In this document: positions 37,621 through 51,003 of the stretch, piece by piece | Layout: each line of letters begins with the position of its first letter | Position numbering within the stretch: the stretch's first letter is position 1 | Source of the DNA: CADEED01 sp043747835 | GTDB lineage: Bacteria > Pseudomonadota > Gammaproteobacteria > Steroidobacterales > Steroidobacteraceae | Reading direction: 5' to 3' | DNA: 64,000 nucleotides | Assembly (NCBI GenBank): GCA_043747835.1 | Contig: JAYTOK010000001.1 | Location: forward strand, 12,376-76,375 | The notes under the pieces: model-generated | What the model saw: only the letters and a program-made list of their open reading frames with translations | The model's database searches: none | Told to the model about the DNA's origin: nothing | Position numbers and translations under genes: made by a program

Positions 37621-40272
37621 ATGGCGGCTCAACCTACTCGTTCGTTTGGGCGTGAAGCCGTGGCGGTCTATCTAGCCGCCGCCCTGGTCGTATTTGGGAC
37701 CTGGGCCGCGTCCCGTTACCTCATCCTGCGCAAGTTCGAGAACATCGAGCAGAACGACGTCGCGCGCAGCGTCGAGGTCATGCGCAAGGCTCTCGTCGCC
37801 AAGAACACCGAAATCGAAACGGTGTCGCGCGACTTCGCGCGCTGGGACGACATGTACTCGTACGTCTCGACGCTCGACGACAAGTTCGAGTACGAGAACT
37901 TTTCCGAAGCGGGCCTCGACGAGATGAACGTCGACCTCGTGTGGGTACTCGACCCAAAGGAGAAACTGCTCTCCTCGTTCGAGAACGACACCGACGAAGC
38001 CCGTTACCTGCACCCCGCGAGCCCTGGCGTCGTCTCGGAGATCAACCGGCTCACCCCGCTGGTGCGAACCGCGCTCGACCAGGAAGGCACGCTGCGTCTC
38101 GTGCAGATCAACGGTGTGCCGCACGTCATCGCCGCGCAAACCGTCCTGCACAGCGATCGCAGCGGTCCCGCCGCCGGCACACTCGTGTTCGCGCGCCGCA
38201 TCAGCGCACCGGAGATCGCCGGCATCGGCGCCGATACCCAGCTCGACGTGAAGTTTTCGATGCTGGACGACCGCGCGGTGGTCGCTGAAAAAACCGACCT
38301 CGTCGTCGCACCCGAAGGCCGTCGCATCGTGCGCCGTTCAGACACGATCATCGAAGGGCAATTGCGGCTCGACACGATCGACAATCGTCCGCTCGCGGTT
38401 CTCCACACCGTGCTGCCACGCTCGGTCATGCAAAGCGGCCAACAGGGCGTCAACTATCTCGTCGGGCTCGTCGCGTTGCTCCTCAGTATCGTCATCGCCG
38501 CCTGGCATGCGTACAGCGGCCGGCTCAAACGCAGCTCCGAGCTCGCGGCCACCAACGAAACCCGCTATCGCGCAATCTTCGATCGCGCGGCGTCGGGCAT
38601 CGTGCTCTTCGATCCGACATCGCGCCGCGTGCTCGACGCGAACCCGCAGGCGCAACGGCTCGTCGGCGCGTCGCTGGGCGAACTCCGGCGGCGCGATGTC
38701 GCCACGATATTCGATACGCCTGTCTCCCTCGCCCCCGCGGCCGAGGCCGAGGCCACCGCCGAAACCCGCCCCGCGCAGGTGCTGCGCGCCGACGGCGAGC
38801 GTCGTGATGTCGAATTTTCGATCGCCGACCTCGAACCCGGGACGAATCGCCTGCACGCGATGCTGATGCAGGACATTTCCCACCGCCGCGAAGCCGAGCG
38901 ACGCGCGCAGGAACATCAGTTGTCCCTGCAGCACCTCGCCACGCACGACTCGCTCACCGGGCTGCCGAACCGCACCTATCTCAACGAAGAGCTGCCGCGT
39001 CTCATCGACGAAGCCGCGCGCCGCGGCGATTCGCTGTCGATCCTCTACATCGACTGCGACAACTTCAAGAACATCAACGATTCGCGCGGCCACTCGGTCG
39101 GCGACGACTATCTTCGTTCGGTCGCGCGGCGACTTCGCGATTCGATCGCGAGCCCGGACCTCGTCGTGCGCATGGGCGGCGATGAGTTCCTCGTCGTCAC
39201 GCGCCACTACGGTCTCGACCCCGACAGCGCGGCGATCGCCGAGCGCGTCGCCGCCGCGCTGAAGAAACCCGTGCGGCTCGGCGAAGCCACCTACTCCGCA
39301 ACCACGAGCATCGGTCTCTCGGTCTACCCGCGCGATGCCACCACGATGAGCGAGCTGCTGCGCTGCGCCGACATCGCACTGTACGAAGCGAAAGCACGCG
39401 GCCGCGACAACGTGCAGATGTTCGACGCCGCGATGAACAAGCGCGTGCACACGCGACTCGCGCTCGAGCAGGACCTGCGCAGCGCGGTGAACCGCGAAGC
39501 CATCGAGATCCAGCTGCAGCCCATCGTCGACATCCGCAGCGGCCGACTGGTCAGCTTCGAAGCGCTGGCGCGCTGGAACGATCCGCGCCACGGCTCCGTG
39601 CCGCCGCTCCAGTTCATCGAAGTCGCCGAGGCATCCGACCTCATCGTCGAACTCGGCGAATGCGTCATCCGGAATGTCGCGCGGCAGATCGCCGCGTGGC
39701 AGCGCGCGGGCCTGAAGCCCGTGCCCGTCGCGGTCAACGTCTCCGCGAAGCAGTTGAAGCGCTCCAACCTGCCCGAGCGCATCGTCGCGATCGCGCACGA
39801 ATTCGACATCGCGCCGCACCAGCTCGAAGTGGAGCTCACGGAATCGGTCGCGATGCAGGATTCCGAGCAGCATGTCGCGAAGCTGCACGCATTGCGCGAC
39901 CTCGGCGTGCGCGTGTCGGTCGATGACTTCGGCACCGGTTACTCGAGCCTCGCCTATCTACGCAATCTGCCGATCGACTACCTCAAGATCGACCGCACGT
40001 TCGTGCGCGACATGAACGTCGATCGCAACGACGCGGCGATCGTGCGCGCGATCATCAGCATGGCGCAGAGCCTGCACCTGGGCACGGTCGCGGAAGGCAT
40101 CGAGACGCGCGAGCACGCCTCGCAGCTGCTGGCGCTCGGCTGTTCGACGGGACAGGGTTATTTCTTCAGCAAGCCGATGCCCGCGCACGAGACGCACGAG
40201 CTGCTGCGCACGATGCGCGGCGCGGCGCCGATGACGACGAGCCCGAATCTCGAGATCGTCAGGGTTTCCTGA
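37621..40272 (+). CDS. CHASE4-PAS-GGDEF-EAL cyclic-di-GMP signalling protein
   Basis: 883-residue membrane sensor. A signal-anchor helix (about 14-32) precedes a periplasmic CHASE4-type domain (about 40-275; ETVSRDFARWDDMYSYV). A second helix lies at about 280-298 and a PAS domain at about 313-425. The diguanylate cyclase has an intact MGGDEF near 520, but the inhibitory RxxD site is AxxD (ASPD). The EAL phosphodiesterase is complete by motif: FEALARW, NVSAKQL, ELTES, DDFGTGYSSLAYL, LKIDRTFV, AEGIET. Both activities are therefore possible; the net direction cannot be read. It stands alone downstream of yhbY. Confidence 0.93.
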   Translation: MAAQPTRSFGREAVAVYLAAALVVFGTWAASRYLILRKFENIEQNDVARSVEVMRKALVAKNTEIETVSRDFARWDDMYSYVSTLDDKFEYENFSEAGLDEMNVDLVWVLDPKEKLLSSFENDTDEARYLHPASPGVVSEINRLTPLVRTALDQEGTLRLVQINGVPHVIAAQTVLHSDRSGPAAGTLVFARRISAPEIAGIGADTQLDVKFSMLDDRAVVAEKTDLVVAPEGRRIVRRSDTIIEGQLRLDTIDNRPLAVLHTVLPRSVMQSGQQGVNYLVGLVALLLSIVIAAWHAYSGRLKRSSELAATNETRYRAIFDRAASGIVLFDPTSRRVLDANPQAQRLVGASLGELRRRDVATIFDTPVSLAPAAEAEATAETRPAQVLRADGERRDVEFSIADLEPGTNRLHAMLMQDISHRREAERRAQEHQLSLQHLATHDSLTGLPNRTYLNEELPRLIDEAARRGDSLSILYIDCDNFKNINDSRGHSVGDDYLRSVARRLRDSIASPDLVVRMGGDEFLVVTRHYGLDPDSAAIAERVAAALKKPVRLGEATYSATTSIGLSVYPRDATTMSELLRCADIALYEAKARGRDNVQMFDAAMNKRVHTRLALEQDLRSAVNREAIEIQLQPIVDIRSGRLVSFEALARWNDPRHGSVPPLQFIEVAEASDLIVELGECVIRNVARQIAAWQRAGLKPVPVAVNVSAKQLKRSNLPERIVAIAHEFDIAPHQLEVELTESVAMQDSEQHVAKLHALRDLGVRVSVDDFGTGYSSLAYLRNLPIDYLKIDRTFVRDMNVDRNDAAIVRAIISMAQSLHLGTVAEGIETREHASQLLALGCSTGQGYFFSKPMPAHETHELLRTMRGAAPMTTSPNLEIVRVS

Positions 40273-40285
40273 TCAGTCAGGTTTT
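40268..40285 (+). terminator. weak terminator-like hairpin at the end of the c-di-GMP gene
   Basis: CCTGA, loop TCAG, TCAGG followed by TTTT. The stem is only 5 bp and overlaps the TGA stop codon. A second small hairpin, CGCCC/GGGCG, lies at about 40302-40314 between the two convergent genes. Confidence 0.35.
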
Positions 40286-40318
40286 CTGATCGCGGAGCCC
40301 CGCCCGAAGGGCGAAAGA

Positions 40319-41335
40319 TCAATAGTCGATGTCGGGCAACGGGGGCCGCTCCGGCTTCGGCCGCAGCCGATCGAACAACCACCCCGCGCCGAGGATCAAA
40401 AACACGATCCCGACGCCACCGCCGATCCACCACATCATCTTGCGCGTCTTGCGGCGCTCGGTGACTTCCTTGAGCGCCGCCGCTCGCGCCGCCGCGACTT
40501 CCGCGGCCTGCAACTCGGGACTCGCTTCGGCCTCGACGTTCGGATAATCCTTTTTGAACCGCGCGATGCGTTTCTGGACCAGAGCCGCGCGCGGCGCGCC
40601 GTAGTTCACGGCACGCTGATAGAAATTGACGGGACTGCCGTCAGAACCCGCATAGATCAGATCGCCAGCCGACGCATACATGTCGCCGACGATCGGGTCG
40701 GGCGGCTTCACGAATTTCGTACGCTCCTGCATCTGGTAGTCGATGTGCCCTACCAGTTCGTCGACGCCCTTGAGCTTTCCGTCCTTGTCGACGGGCAGGA
40801 TCGCCGGCGGCACGGGCACTTCGTCGGTGCCGAAATCCAGCCCGAGCACCGTGTTCTTCTCGAGCCACTGCGGATCCGACGCAAGCCGGATCTTCGCCTC
40901 GAGGATGCGCACGTGCAGCCACTCCGATCCCGCATGTTCGGTCGCGTCGCGCTTGATGCCTTCGCGGATCCAGTCGAGCGCGTCGGCGTCAGCCCCACCC
41001 TTGAGCTCGAGCGCGGTACCGAGGTTCGCCGCGATCATCGCGCTCTTGCCCGGAAACTTCGTCTCCGTCTCGCGCAGCAGCGCGATGGCGTCGTCGTACT
41101 TGCCGACGATCGTCCATCCCACCGCGAGATCGTTGGCCGTCTCGAGCGACGGCTCGAGTTCGTGAGCACTCTTCAGATTGACGACGGCAAGATCGACCGC
41201 CGGCTTGTCGTTCTCATCGAAGGCGTGCAGCAGCTCGGAGGTCGCCGTGTTGAGGCAGGCCATCGCCGGACCGGCGAGGACCAGCAGGATCGCGACGGGC
41301 GCGAAGCGGCGCAGGGACTTGAGGAACCGGCTCAT
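40319..41335 (-). CDS. TPR-like exported protein with C-terminal membrane helix
   Basis: 338 residues from ATG 41335; the frame extends 20 codons upstream, but this Met opens a clear signal peptide (SRFLKSLRR basic, then a hydrophobic run ending AGPAMA before Cys). A helical-repeat region at about 60-150 (ANDLAVGWTIVGKYDDAIALLRETETKFPG, MIAANLGTALELKG) looks like TPRs. A single helix near 305-325 precedes a short basic/proline tail ending LPDIDY. The C-terminus is thus anchored and the repeats probably periplasmic. No function recognised. Last gene of the likely carA-carB-greA-led transcript. Confidence 0.65.
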   Translation of the reverse strand: MSRFLKSLRRFAPVAILLVLAGPAMACLNTATSELLHAFDENDKPAVDLAVVNLKSAHELEPSLETANDLAVGWTIVGKYDDAIALLRETETKFPGKSAMIAANLGTALELKGGADADALDWIREGIKRDATEHAGSEWLHVRILEAKIRLASDPQWLEKNTVLGLDFGTDEVPVPPAILPVDKDGKLKGVDELVGHIDYQMQERTKFVKPPDPIVGDMYASAGDLIYAGSDGSPVNFYQRAVNYGAPRAALVQKRIARFKKDYPNVEAEASPELQAAEVAAARAAALKEVTERRKTRKMMWWIGGGVGIVFLILGAGWLFDRLRPKPERPPLPDIDY

Positions 41336-41361
41336 CCTGTCTCTGACCCCCGTCTCCTCGC

Positions 41362-42420
41362 TCAGTTCTTTCCGGGCACCCAAAAGTCTTTCCATCCGAG
41401 CTCCGCGGACTTGACGGCCTGCAGTCTTGTCTTCAAACGTGCGGCGTCCACGCTCGTCGCGGCGCCGGAACTGAACGCGATCTTCGCGCCGGCCGCCTTG
41501 GCGGCCTTCAGCAGATCGACGTTCGGTGGCGCAGCGCCATCCACGACGACCACCACGCTGGCGGGATAGTTAGCCAGCACGCCGGCGGGAAGTTCGCTGC
41601 CGAGCGTCAGTCCGTGACGGCGCACCTCGCTCCAGAACGCGGTCGCGTCACCGGGCGGCGGCGCAAGGCCAAGATCGATCAGCGGGATGTTGGCGTCCGA
41701 TGCCCAAGTGACGAGTTCGTCGAGCTCGCGATCCGCGATCGGCACGAGGCCCGCGGGCGGCGCCGCGTCGTTCGGCAGCAGCTTCACGCGGATGTTGCGG
41801 TACTTCACGACGCTCGCCGGGTCGTGCGCCTGCAGCGCGAATGTGCCCGATCCCAGGTAGCGGCCGGGCTTGTCCTTGCCGCGCGGTGCGTTCGGCGCTT
41901 CGGCGTACTCCGCGACGAGCTTGTCGTCGACGAAAGTCTGGATCGTCTTGCCCACGACGCGGATCCGGTAGTTGAACCACTGGTTGTCTTTCGCCGGCGC
42001 CACCCAGGTGTTGCGCACGGCATAGACGCTGCCCGTCATCTTGTGTTCGACGTAGCCGTTCATCTTCTCGGCGGGCGGATTCGAGTTGATGACCTGCAAT
42101 TCGTAGCCGGCGGCGGGCCAGCCCGGACCCTGCCATTTCGAGTGCACATAGACGCCGCTGTTCGCGCCGGGCGAAGTCATCACGTCGAGCGACAGCTCGA
42201 AATTCCGGAAGTCGTGCTTCGCCACCTTGCCGACGTAGAACAGGTGCGAGCGGTCGCCGTGCGAGACGAACGCGCCGTCTTCCACGACCCAGGCCTCGGG
42301 GCGCTCCGGGGTTTTCCAGCCGGCGAGAGACTTGCCGTCCTGCAGGGGAATCCAGTCCTGCGCGAACGATGGCGTGGCGACGAGTACCGCTGCGAGAACC
42401 GACAACGCCGCAAGCTTCAT
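41362..42420 (-). CDS. secreted 3-keto-disaccharide hydrolase-like (DUF1080) protein with extra C-terminal domain
   Basis: 352 residues. Signal peptide MKLAALSVLAAVLVATPSFA. Residues ~22-215 are a DUF1080/LamG-like jelly roll: WIPLQDGKSLAGWKTPE, DFELSLDV-like FRNFELSLDVMTSPGANSGVYVHS, YELQVINS, WFNYRIRVVGKTIQTFVDDKLV and IRVKLL. Members cleave 3-keto-glucosides. The last ~130 residues (LDELVTWASDANIPLIDLGLAPPPGDATAFW ... FWVPGKN) form a separate alpha/beta-looking part I do not recognise. It follows greA by 21 nt. Confidence 0.75.
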   Translation of the reverse strand: MKLAALSVLAAVLVATPSFAQDWIPLQDGKSLAGWKTPERPEAWVVEDGAFVSHGDRSHLFYVGKVAKHDFRNFELSLDVMTSPGANSGVYVHSKWQGPGWPAAGYELQVINSNPPAEKMNGYVEHKMTGSVYAVRNTWVAPAKDNQWFNYRIRVVGKTIQTFVDDKLVAEYAEAPNAPRGKDKPGRYLGSGTFALQAHDPASVVKYRNIRVKLLPNDAAPPAGLVPIADRELDELVTWASDANIPLIDLGLAPPPGDATAFWSEVRRHGLTLGSELPAGVLANYPASVVVVVDGAAPPNVDLLKAAKAAGAKIAFSSGAATSVDAARLKTRLQAVKSAELGWKDFWVPGKN

Positions 42421-42441
42421 GCATCCCCCTCGATCGACTGG

Positions 42442-42914
42442 TTAGGAGTAACGAACCTTCACGATTTCATAAGAATGGGTTCCGCCGGGAGCGGTCACGT
42501 CGACGACGTCGCCCTCGCTCTTGCCGACCAGCGCGCGCGCGATCGGCGAGGTGATGGAGATGCGGCCCGACTTGATGTCGGCTTCGTCCTCGCCGACGAT
42601 CTGGTAGCTGATGGATTTGCCGGCGTCCTGATCCTCGAGATCGACGGTGACGCCGAAGATGACCTTGCCGTGGTTCGGCACCGTCGTCGGATCGATGATC
42701 TCCGCGGTCGAAAGCTTCGCCTCGATCTCGCCGATGCGGCCTTCGATGAATCCCTGTTGCTCGCGTGCCGCGTGGTACTCCGCGTTCTCGGACAGATCGC
42801 CGTGACTGCGCGCTTCGGCAATCGCCTTGATGACTCTGGGACGATCCTCGGTCTTCAAGCGCTTGAGTTCGATACGCAGCGCTTCTGAGCCGCGCAGGGT
42901 CATCGGATTGCGTT

Positions 42915-42918
<4 letters not shown>
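42442..42918 (-). CDS. greA: transcription elongation factor GreA
   Basis: Rescues backtracked RNA polymerase by stimulating transcript cleavage. 158 residues: N-terminal antiparallel coiled coil with RPRVIKAIAEARSHGDLSENAEYHAAREQQGFIEGRI, whose D-LSENAEY tip carries the acidic residues, and a C-terminal FKBP-like domain (ISITSPIARALVGKSEGDVVDV). The ATGA start overlaps the carB stop, the same car-greA linkage seen in Pseudomonas. Confidence 0.98.
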
Positions 42919-46142
<3,224 letters not shown>

Positions 46143-46172
46143 GAATCTCTTTGAGCGAAATCGTCTGAGTGG

Positions 46173-47357
46173 TCAGGCGGCTTTGTCAGGCGGATTTTTT
46201 CCACTCGTGCGCGCGCGCAGCTTGGCCTGCAGGCGGCGCAGCATGAGGTGAACGAAGCGATCGAACAGCAGACCGATGTCGTGCGGACCCGGGCTCGCTT
46301 CCGGGTGACCTTGGAAGCTGAACGCGGGCTTGTCGATGCGTGCGATGCCCTGCAGCGAGCCATCGAACAGAGAGCGGTGCGTAGCCTTGAGCGTCGACGG
46401 CAGCTCGCTCTCGTCCACCGCGAAGCCGTGGTTCTGACTCGTGATGAACACGCGTCCCGTCTCCAGATCCTGCACGGGGTGGTTCGCGCCGTGGTGGCCG
46501 AACTTCATCTTCATCGTGCGGGCGCCGCTCGCGAGGCCTAACAACTGGTGCCCCAGGCAGATGCCAAAGGTCGGCATCTCGGCGACGACGAGCGCGCGGA
46601 TCGCCTCGATCGCGTACTCGCAAGGCTCGGGATCCCCGGGACCGTTCGAGAGGAACACGCCATCCGGCTCGAGCGCGATCACATGCTCGGCCGAAGACTG
46701 CGCGGGCACCACCGTCATGCGGCAACCGCGATCGGCGAGCATGCGCAGGATGTTGCGCTTCACGCCGAAATCGAAGGCCACGACGTGCAGGCGCTGGTGC
46801 GCGCGCATGACGGGACGATTCTCCGGCTGCCAGAGCGTGCCCTCGTTCCACTGGTACTCGCGTTTGGTGGTGACCACCTTCGCGAGATCCATGCCCTTCA
46901 AGCCCGGGAACTTCTTCGCGGCGCGCACGGCGGCGTTCGCGTCTATCTTCTCGCCCGCGAGAATGCAGCCACTTTGGGCGCCCTTTTCGCGCAGGATGCG
47001 CGTGAGCTTGCGGGTGTCGATGCCGGAGATCGCGACGACCTTGTGTCGCGCCAGGAATTCGCGCAGGTCCTCGCTCTTGCGCCAGTTGCTGGCGAGCGGC
47101 GGCACGTCTCTAACTACGAGGCCCGCGGCGAACGCCGTCGGCGACTCGAGATCCTCGGGCGTCGTGCCCGTGTTTCCGATATGAGGATAGGTCAGCGTGA
47201 CGATCTGCCTGGAATACGACGGATCGGTGAGAATTTCCTGATAACCGGTCAGAGCGGTATTGAAAACGACTTCGCCAGTGGTGTTGCCCTTGGCGCCGAT
47301 TGACTGGCCGCTGAAGATGGTTCCATCTTCCAGAGCCAGGACCGCGGTTACCGTCAC
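46173..47357 (-). CDS. carA: carbamoyl-phosphate synthase small subunit (glutaminase)
   Basis: Glutamine amidotransferase that feeds ammonia to CarB. 394 residues from GTG 47357 with GAGGGG 9 nt upstream; another in-frame GTG at 47438 would add 27 non-conserved residues. Class I triad: Cys in FGICLGHQLLGL, His and Glu in GHPEASPGPHD. SNGPGDPEP and the N-terminal ALEDGTIFSGQSIG are typical. The GTG overlaps the stop of a 36-codon upstream ORF. Confidence 0.97.
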   Translation of the reverse strand: MTVTAVLALEDGTIFSGQSIGAKGNTTGEVVFNTALTGYQEILTDPSYSRQIVTLTYPHIGNTGTTPEDLESPTAFAAGLVVRDVPPLASNWRKSEDLREFLARHKVVAISGIDTRKLTRILREKGAQSGCILAGEKIDANAAVRAAKKFPGLKGMDLAKVVTTKREYQWNEGTLWQPENRPVMRAHQRLHVVAFDFGVKRNILRMLADRGCRMTVVPAQSSAEHVIALEPDGVFLSNGPGDPEPCEYAIEAIRALVVAEMPTFGICLGHQLLGLASGARTMKMKFGHHGANHPVQDLETGRVFITSQNHGFAVDESELPSTLKATHRSLFDGSLQGIARIDKPAFSFQGHPEASPGPHDIGLLFDRFVHLMLRRLQAKLRARTSGKNPPDKAA

Positions 47358-47464
47358 GCGGGTACTCCCCTCGAGCCTCGAACGACCCGAAAATTGAATG
47401 TTGAGTGGATGCTCTCCGCGCGCGGCGCGTACATGCACAAAGCGGGAGGAGTTCTCGCGAACAT
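47354..47464 (-). CDS. candidate 36-codon upstream ORF in the carA leader
   Basis: ATG 47464 opens a frame of 36 codons whose TGA overlaps the carA GTG as GTGA. The start is preceded directly by GGGAGG, which is close for a ribosome binding site. The peptide begins MFARTPPALCMYAPRAES. Its first codons lie within the leader hairpin. A translated leader that ends on the carA start would couple carA translation to it, but there is no conservation evidence here. Low confidence that it is made. Confidence 0.3.
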   Translation of the reverse strand: MFARTPPALCMYAPRAESIHSTFNFRVVRGSRGVPA

Positions 47465-47472
47465 CCTCCCGC
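47442..47472 (-). promoter_or_regulatory. hairpin in the carA leader, possible attenuator
   Basis: GCGGGAGGA (47442-47450) pairs with TCCTCCCGC (47464-47472), and inner GTTC/GAAC arms extend the stem with one bulge. On the minus strand TTTG follows the stem. It lies between the proposed promoter and carA, about 85 nt before the start codon. The T-run is too short for a confident terminator; alternatively the stem hides the upstream ORF's ribosome binding site. Confidence 0.5.
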
Positions 47473-47508
47473 CCTGCGTTGGACTAACCCGTTTCGGATT
47501 AGGCGGCA

Positions 47509-47537
47509 ATTTTACGAAGCGTTGTCCGGGGTGTCCA
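47509..47537 (-). promoter_or_regulatory. candidate sigma70 promoter for carA-carB-greA
   Basis: Minus strand TGGACA (47537-47532), 17-bp spacer, TAAAAT (47514-47509): 5/6 at both elements with ideal spacing. Transcription would begin near 47502 and give a leader of about 145 nt before carA. This is the best promoter match I found in the window. Confidence 0.6.
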
Positions 47538-47606
47538 TGAAACTTCTTGGCCGGAAGTGCCAGAAACGACCCCGGAAAGTTCTAAAGGTTTTCTGCAAAA
47601 GACCCC

Positions 47607-48425
47607 TTAAGCGGTTGTTTTTAATCCAAGTACGTTCGCCATGGTGTATCGGCCGGGCTTTTGAGAGGCAAGCCAGACCGCCGCCCGGATCGCTCCCAGC
47701 GCAAAGATCGACCGGTCCGTGGCCTCATGACCGACCGTCAGCCGCTCCCCGGACCCCGCAAACAGCACGGTATGGGTGCCCACGATGTCGCCCGCGCGCA
47801 GGCTCGCGATTCCGATCTCGCCGGCCCGCCGGGCGCCCTGTCCGGTGCGTCCGGTGTGCGTGTCGGCGTGCGGGTCGAGCCCGCGCGCCTTCGCCGCGCT
47901 GTCCGCAAGCGCGAGCGCGGTGCCGGATGGCGCGTCGAGTTTGTGTTTGTGGTGGGCCTCGACGATCTCGATGTCGAATTCCGGCGGCAACGCCTGCGCC
48001 GCGATTCGCACGAGCTCCTGCGCGACGGCGACACCGATCGACGTGTTCGGAGCGACGAGCACTGCGATCTCGCGCGACGCGCCGGCGATGCGCGCTTCGA
48101 ACTCGGCGCCATGTCCCGTCGTTCCGATCACGATGGGCACGCGCGCCGCGCGGCAGACATTCAGCGCGCGCAGCGACAACTCCGGCCGTGAAAAATCGAT
48201 CGCGACCTGCGCGCTCGCGAGGTCGGGCGGCAGTTCGCCGCTGACTTTCACGCCAATGGATTTTTCGCCCGCGAGTTCGCCGATGTCGAGGCCCGCGGAT
48301 TTACTCGTGGAAGAGGCTGCGGCGAGAACGATCTCGAGCTCGGCAACTGTCTTCGAGTTTGCGAGGGCGCGCACGATGGCTGTGCCCATTCGCCCGGTGG
48401 CTCCGATCAAGGCTGCTCTGGTCAA
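47607..48425 (-). CDS. dapB: 4-hydroxy-tetrahydrodipicolinate reductase
   Basis: Second step of the diaminopimelate branch to lysine and peptidoglycan. 272 residues from TTG 48425, with GGGAG 8 nt upstream; the frame beyond it overlaps the divergent gene's start region. NAD(P)-binding GATGRMG, substrate site EAHHKHKLDAPSGTA and GTTGH are all present. Lies upstream of carA as in Pseudomonas, but with its own gap and a strong promoter between them. Confidence 0.95.
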   Translation of the reverse strand: MTRAALIGATGRMGTAIVRALANSKTVAELEIVLAAASSTSKSAGLDIGELAGEKSIGVKVSGELPPDLASAQVAIDFSRPELSLRALNVCRAARVPIVIGTTGHGAEFEARIAGASREIAVLVAPNTSIGVAVAQELVRIAAQALPPEFDIEIVEAHHKHKLDAPSGTALALADSAAKARGLDPHADTHTGRTGQGARRAGEIGIASLRAGDIVGTHTVLFAGSGERLTVGHEATDRSIFALGAIRAAVWLASQKPGRYTMANVLGLKTTA

Positions 48426-48491
48426 ATCCGCAACTCCCTTGGTTTGCGACAGTGTGCCGCAGCGCCCGCAGTCGTGCGAGACTGCCGCCCC

Positions 48492-49484
48492 ATGATACGC
48501 ATCGGCATCCTGGGCGCGGCCCGTATCGCTCCCCGAGGCATCGTGACTCCCGCGAACGCGCTGCTCGGCGCGGAAGTCGTCGCCGTCGCGGCGCGAGATG
48601 CGGACCGCGCGCGCCACTTCGCTTCACAGCATTCGATCCCGATGTCGTTCGGTAGTTATGCCGAACTGATCGCGCGCGACGACATCGACCTCGTGTACTG
48701 CGCGCTGCCACCCTCCGCTCACGTCGAGTGGTGCACGGCGGCGCTGGCGAACGGCAAACACGTGCTCGTCGAAAAACCCTTCGCGAGCAATGCACAGGAC
48801 GCCGCGCTGATGGTGGCCGCGGCGCGCGCGGCCGGACGTCATCTCCTGGAAGGATTCCACTACCGCTTCCATCCGCTGTTCGAGCGCGCGCTGTCGATGC
48901 TGCGCGGCGGCGCGATCGGCCGCATCCGGCACATCGAGGCGGTGTTCAACGCGGACCTTCCCGACACGCCGGGCGAGCTGCGCTACATCGAGTCGCTGGG
49001 CGGCGGAGCGCTCATGGACCTCGGCTGCTACTGCATGCACTGGATCCGCACGGTCGCGGGCGACGAGCCCTCCGTGGTCAATGCGCGTGCGCGCTGCGGA
49101 GTGCCAGGCGTCGATCTCGACGTTGAAGCGGAGCTCGCCTTCCCGAGCGGGCCGACCGCGACGCTGAAATGTTCGATGCAGCCCGACGACGGCAAACTGT
49201 TCCGTCGCCTGCGCGTTCAAGGCGACAAGGGAGTCCTCGAAATCGACAACCCTGTCTCGCCGCACGCGGGCTCGACGCTGTCCATCGACAGTGATGACGC
49301 TCCGCTCCCGCAGATCGTCTCGGGTGGCGAGACCACCTTCCACTTCCAGCTCCGCCATGTCCTTGAAGTGATCGAAGGACGCGCGCAGCCGCTCACCGGC
49401 GGCGACGACGCGATCGGCAACATGCGCGCCATCGACGCCATCTACCGCGCGGCCGGTCTCCAGCCGCGGGGCCTCGGCGCCTGA
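48492..49484 (+). CDS. Gfo/Idh/MocA-family oxidoreductase
   Basis: NAD(P)-dependent sugar-type dehydrogenase of unknown substrate. 330 residues from ATG 48492. Rossmann start IRIGILGAARIAPRGI, then YCALPPSAHVEWCTAAL and VEKPFASNAQDA (the EKP motif), and a C-terminal domain with GGGALMDLGCYCMHWIR, which carries the usual GGG-x-D-x-G-x-H-like catalytic segment with Cys and His. Divergent from dapB across 66 nt and 13 nt upstream of glpK. Confidence 0.88.
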   Translation: MIRIGILGAARIAPRGIVTPANALLGAEVVAVAARDADRARHFASQHSIPMSFGSYAELIARDDIDLVYCALPPSAHVEWCTAALANGKHVLVEKPFASNAQDAALMVAAARAAGRHLLEGFHYRFHPLFERALSMLRGGAIGRIRHIEAVFNADLPDTPGELRYIESLGGGALMDLGCYCMHWIRTVAGDEPSVVNARARCGVPGVDLDVEAELAFPSGPTATLKCSMQPDDGKLFRRLRVQGDKGVLEIDNPVSPHAGSTLSIDSDDAPLPQIVSGGETTFHFQLRHVLEVIEGRAQPLTGGDDAIGNMRAIDAIYRAAGLQPRGLGA

Positions 49485-49497
49485 GAGCCGGCGGCAG

Positions 49498-51002
<1,505 letters not shown>

Positions 51003-51003
<1 letters not shown>

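Noticed and set aside
37128..37622. 164-codon minus-strand frame opposite yhbY
   Set aside because: Antisense to a clear yhbY and without motifs.
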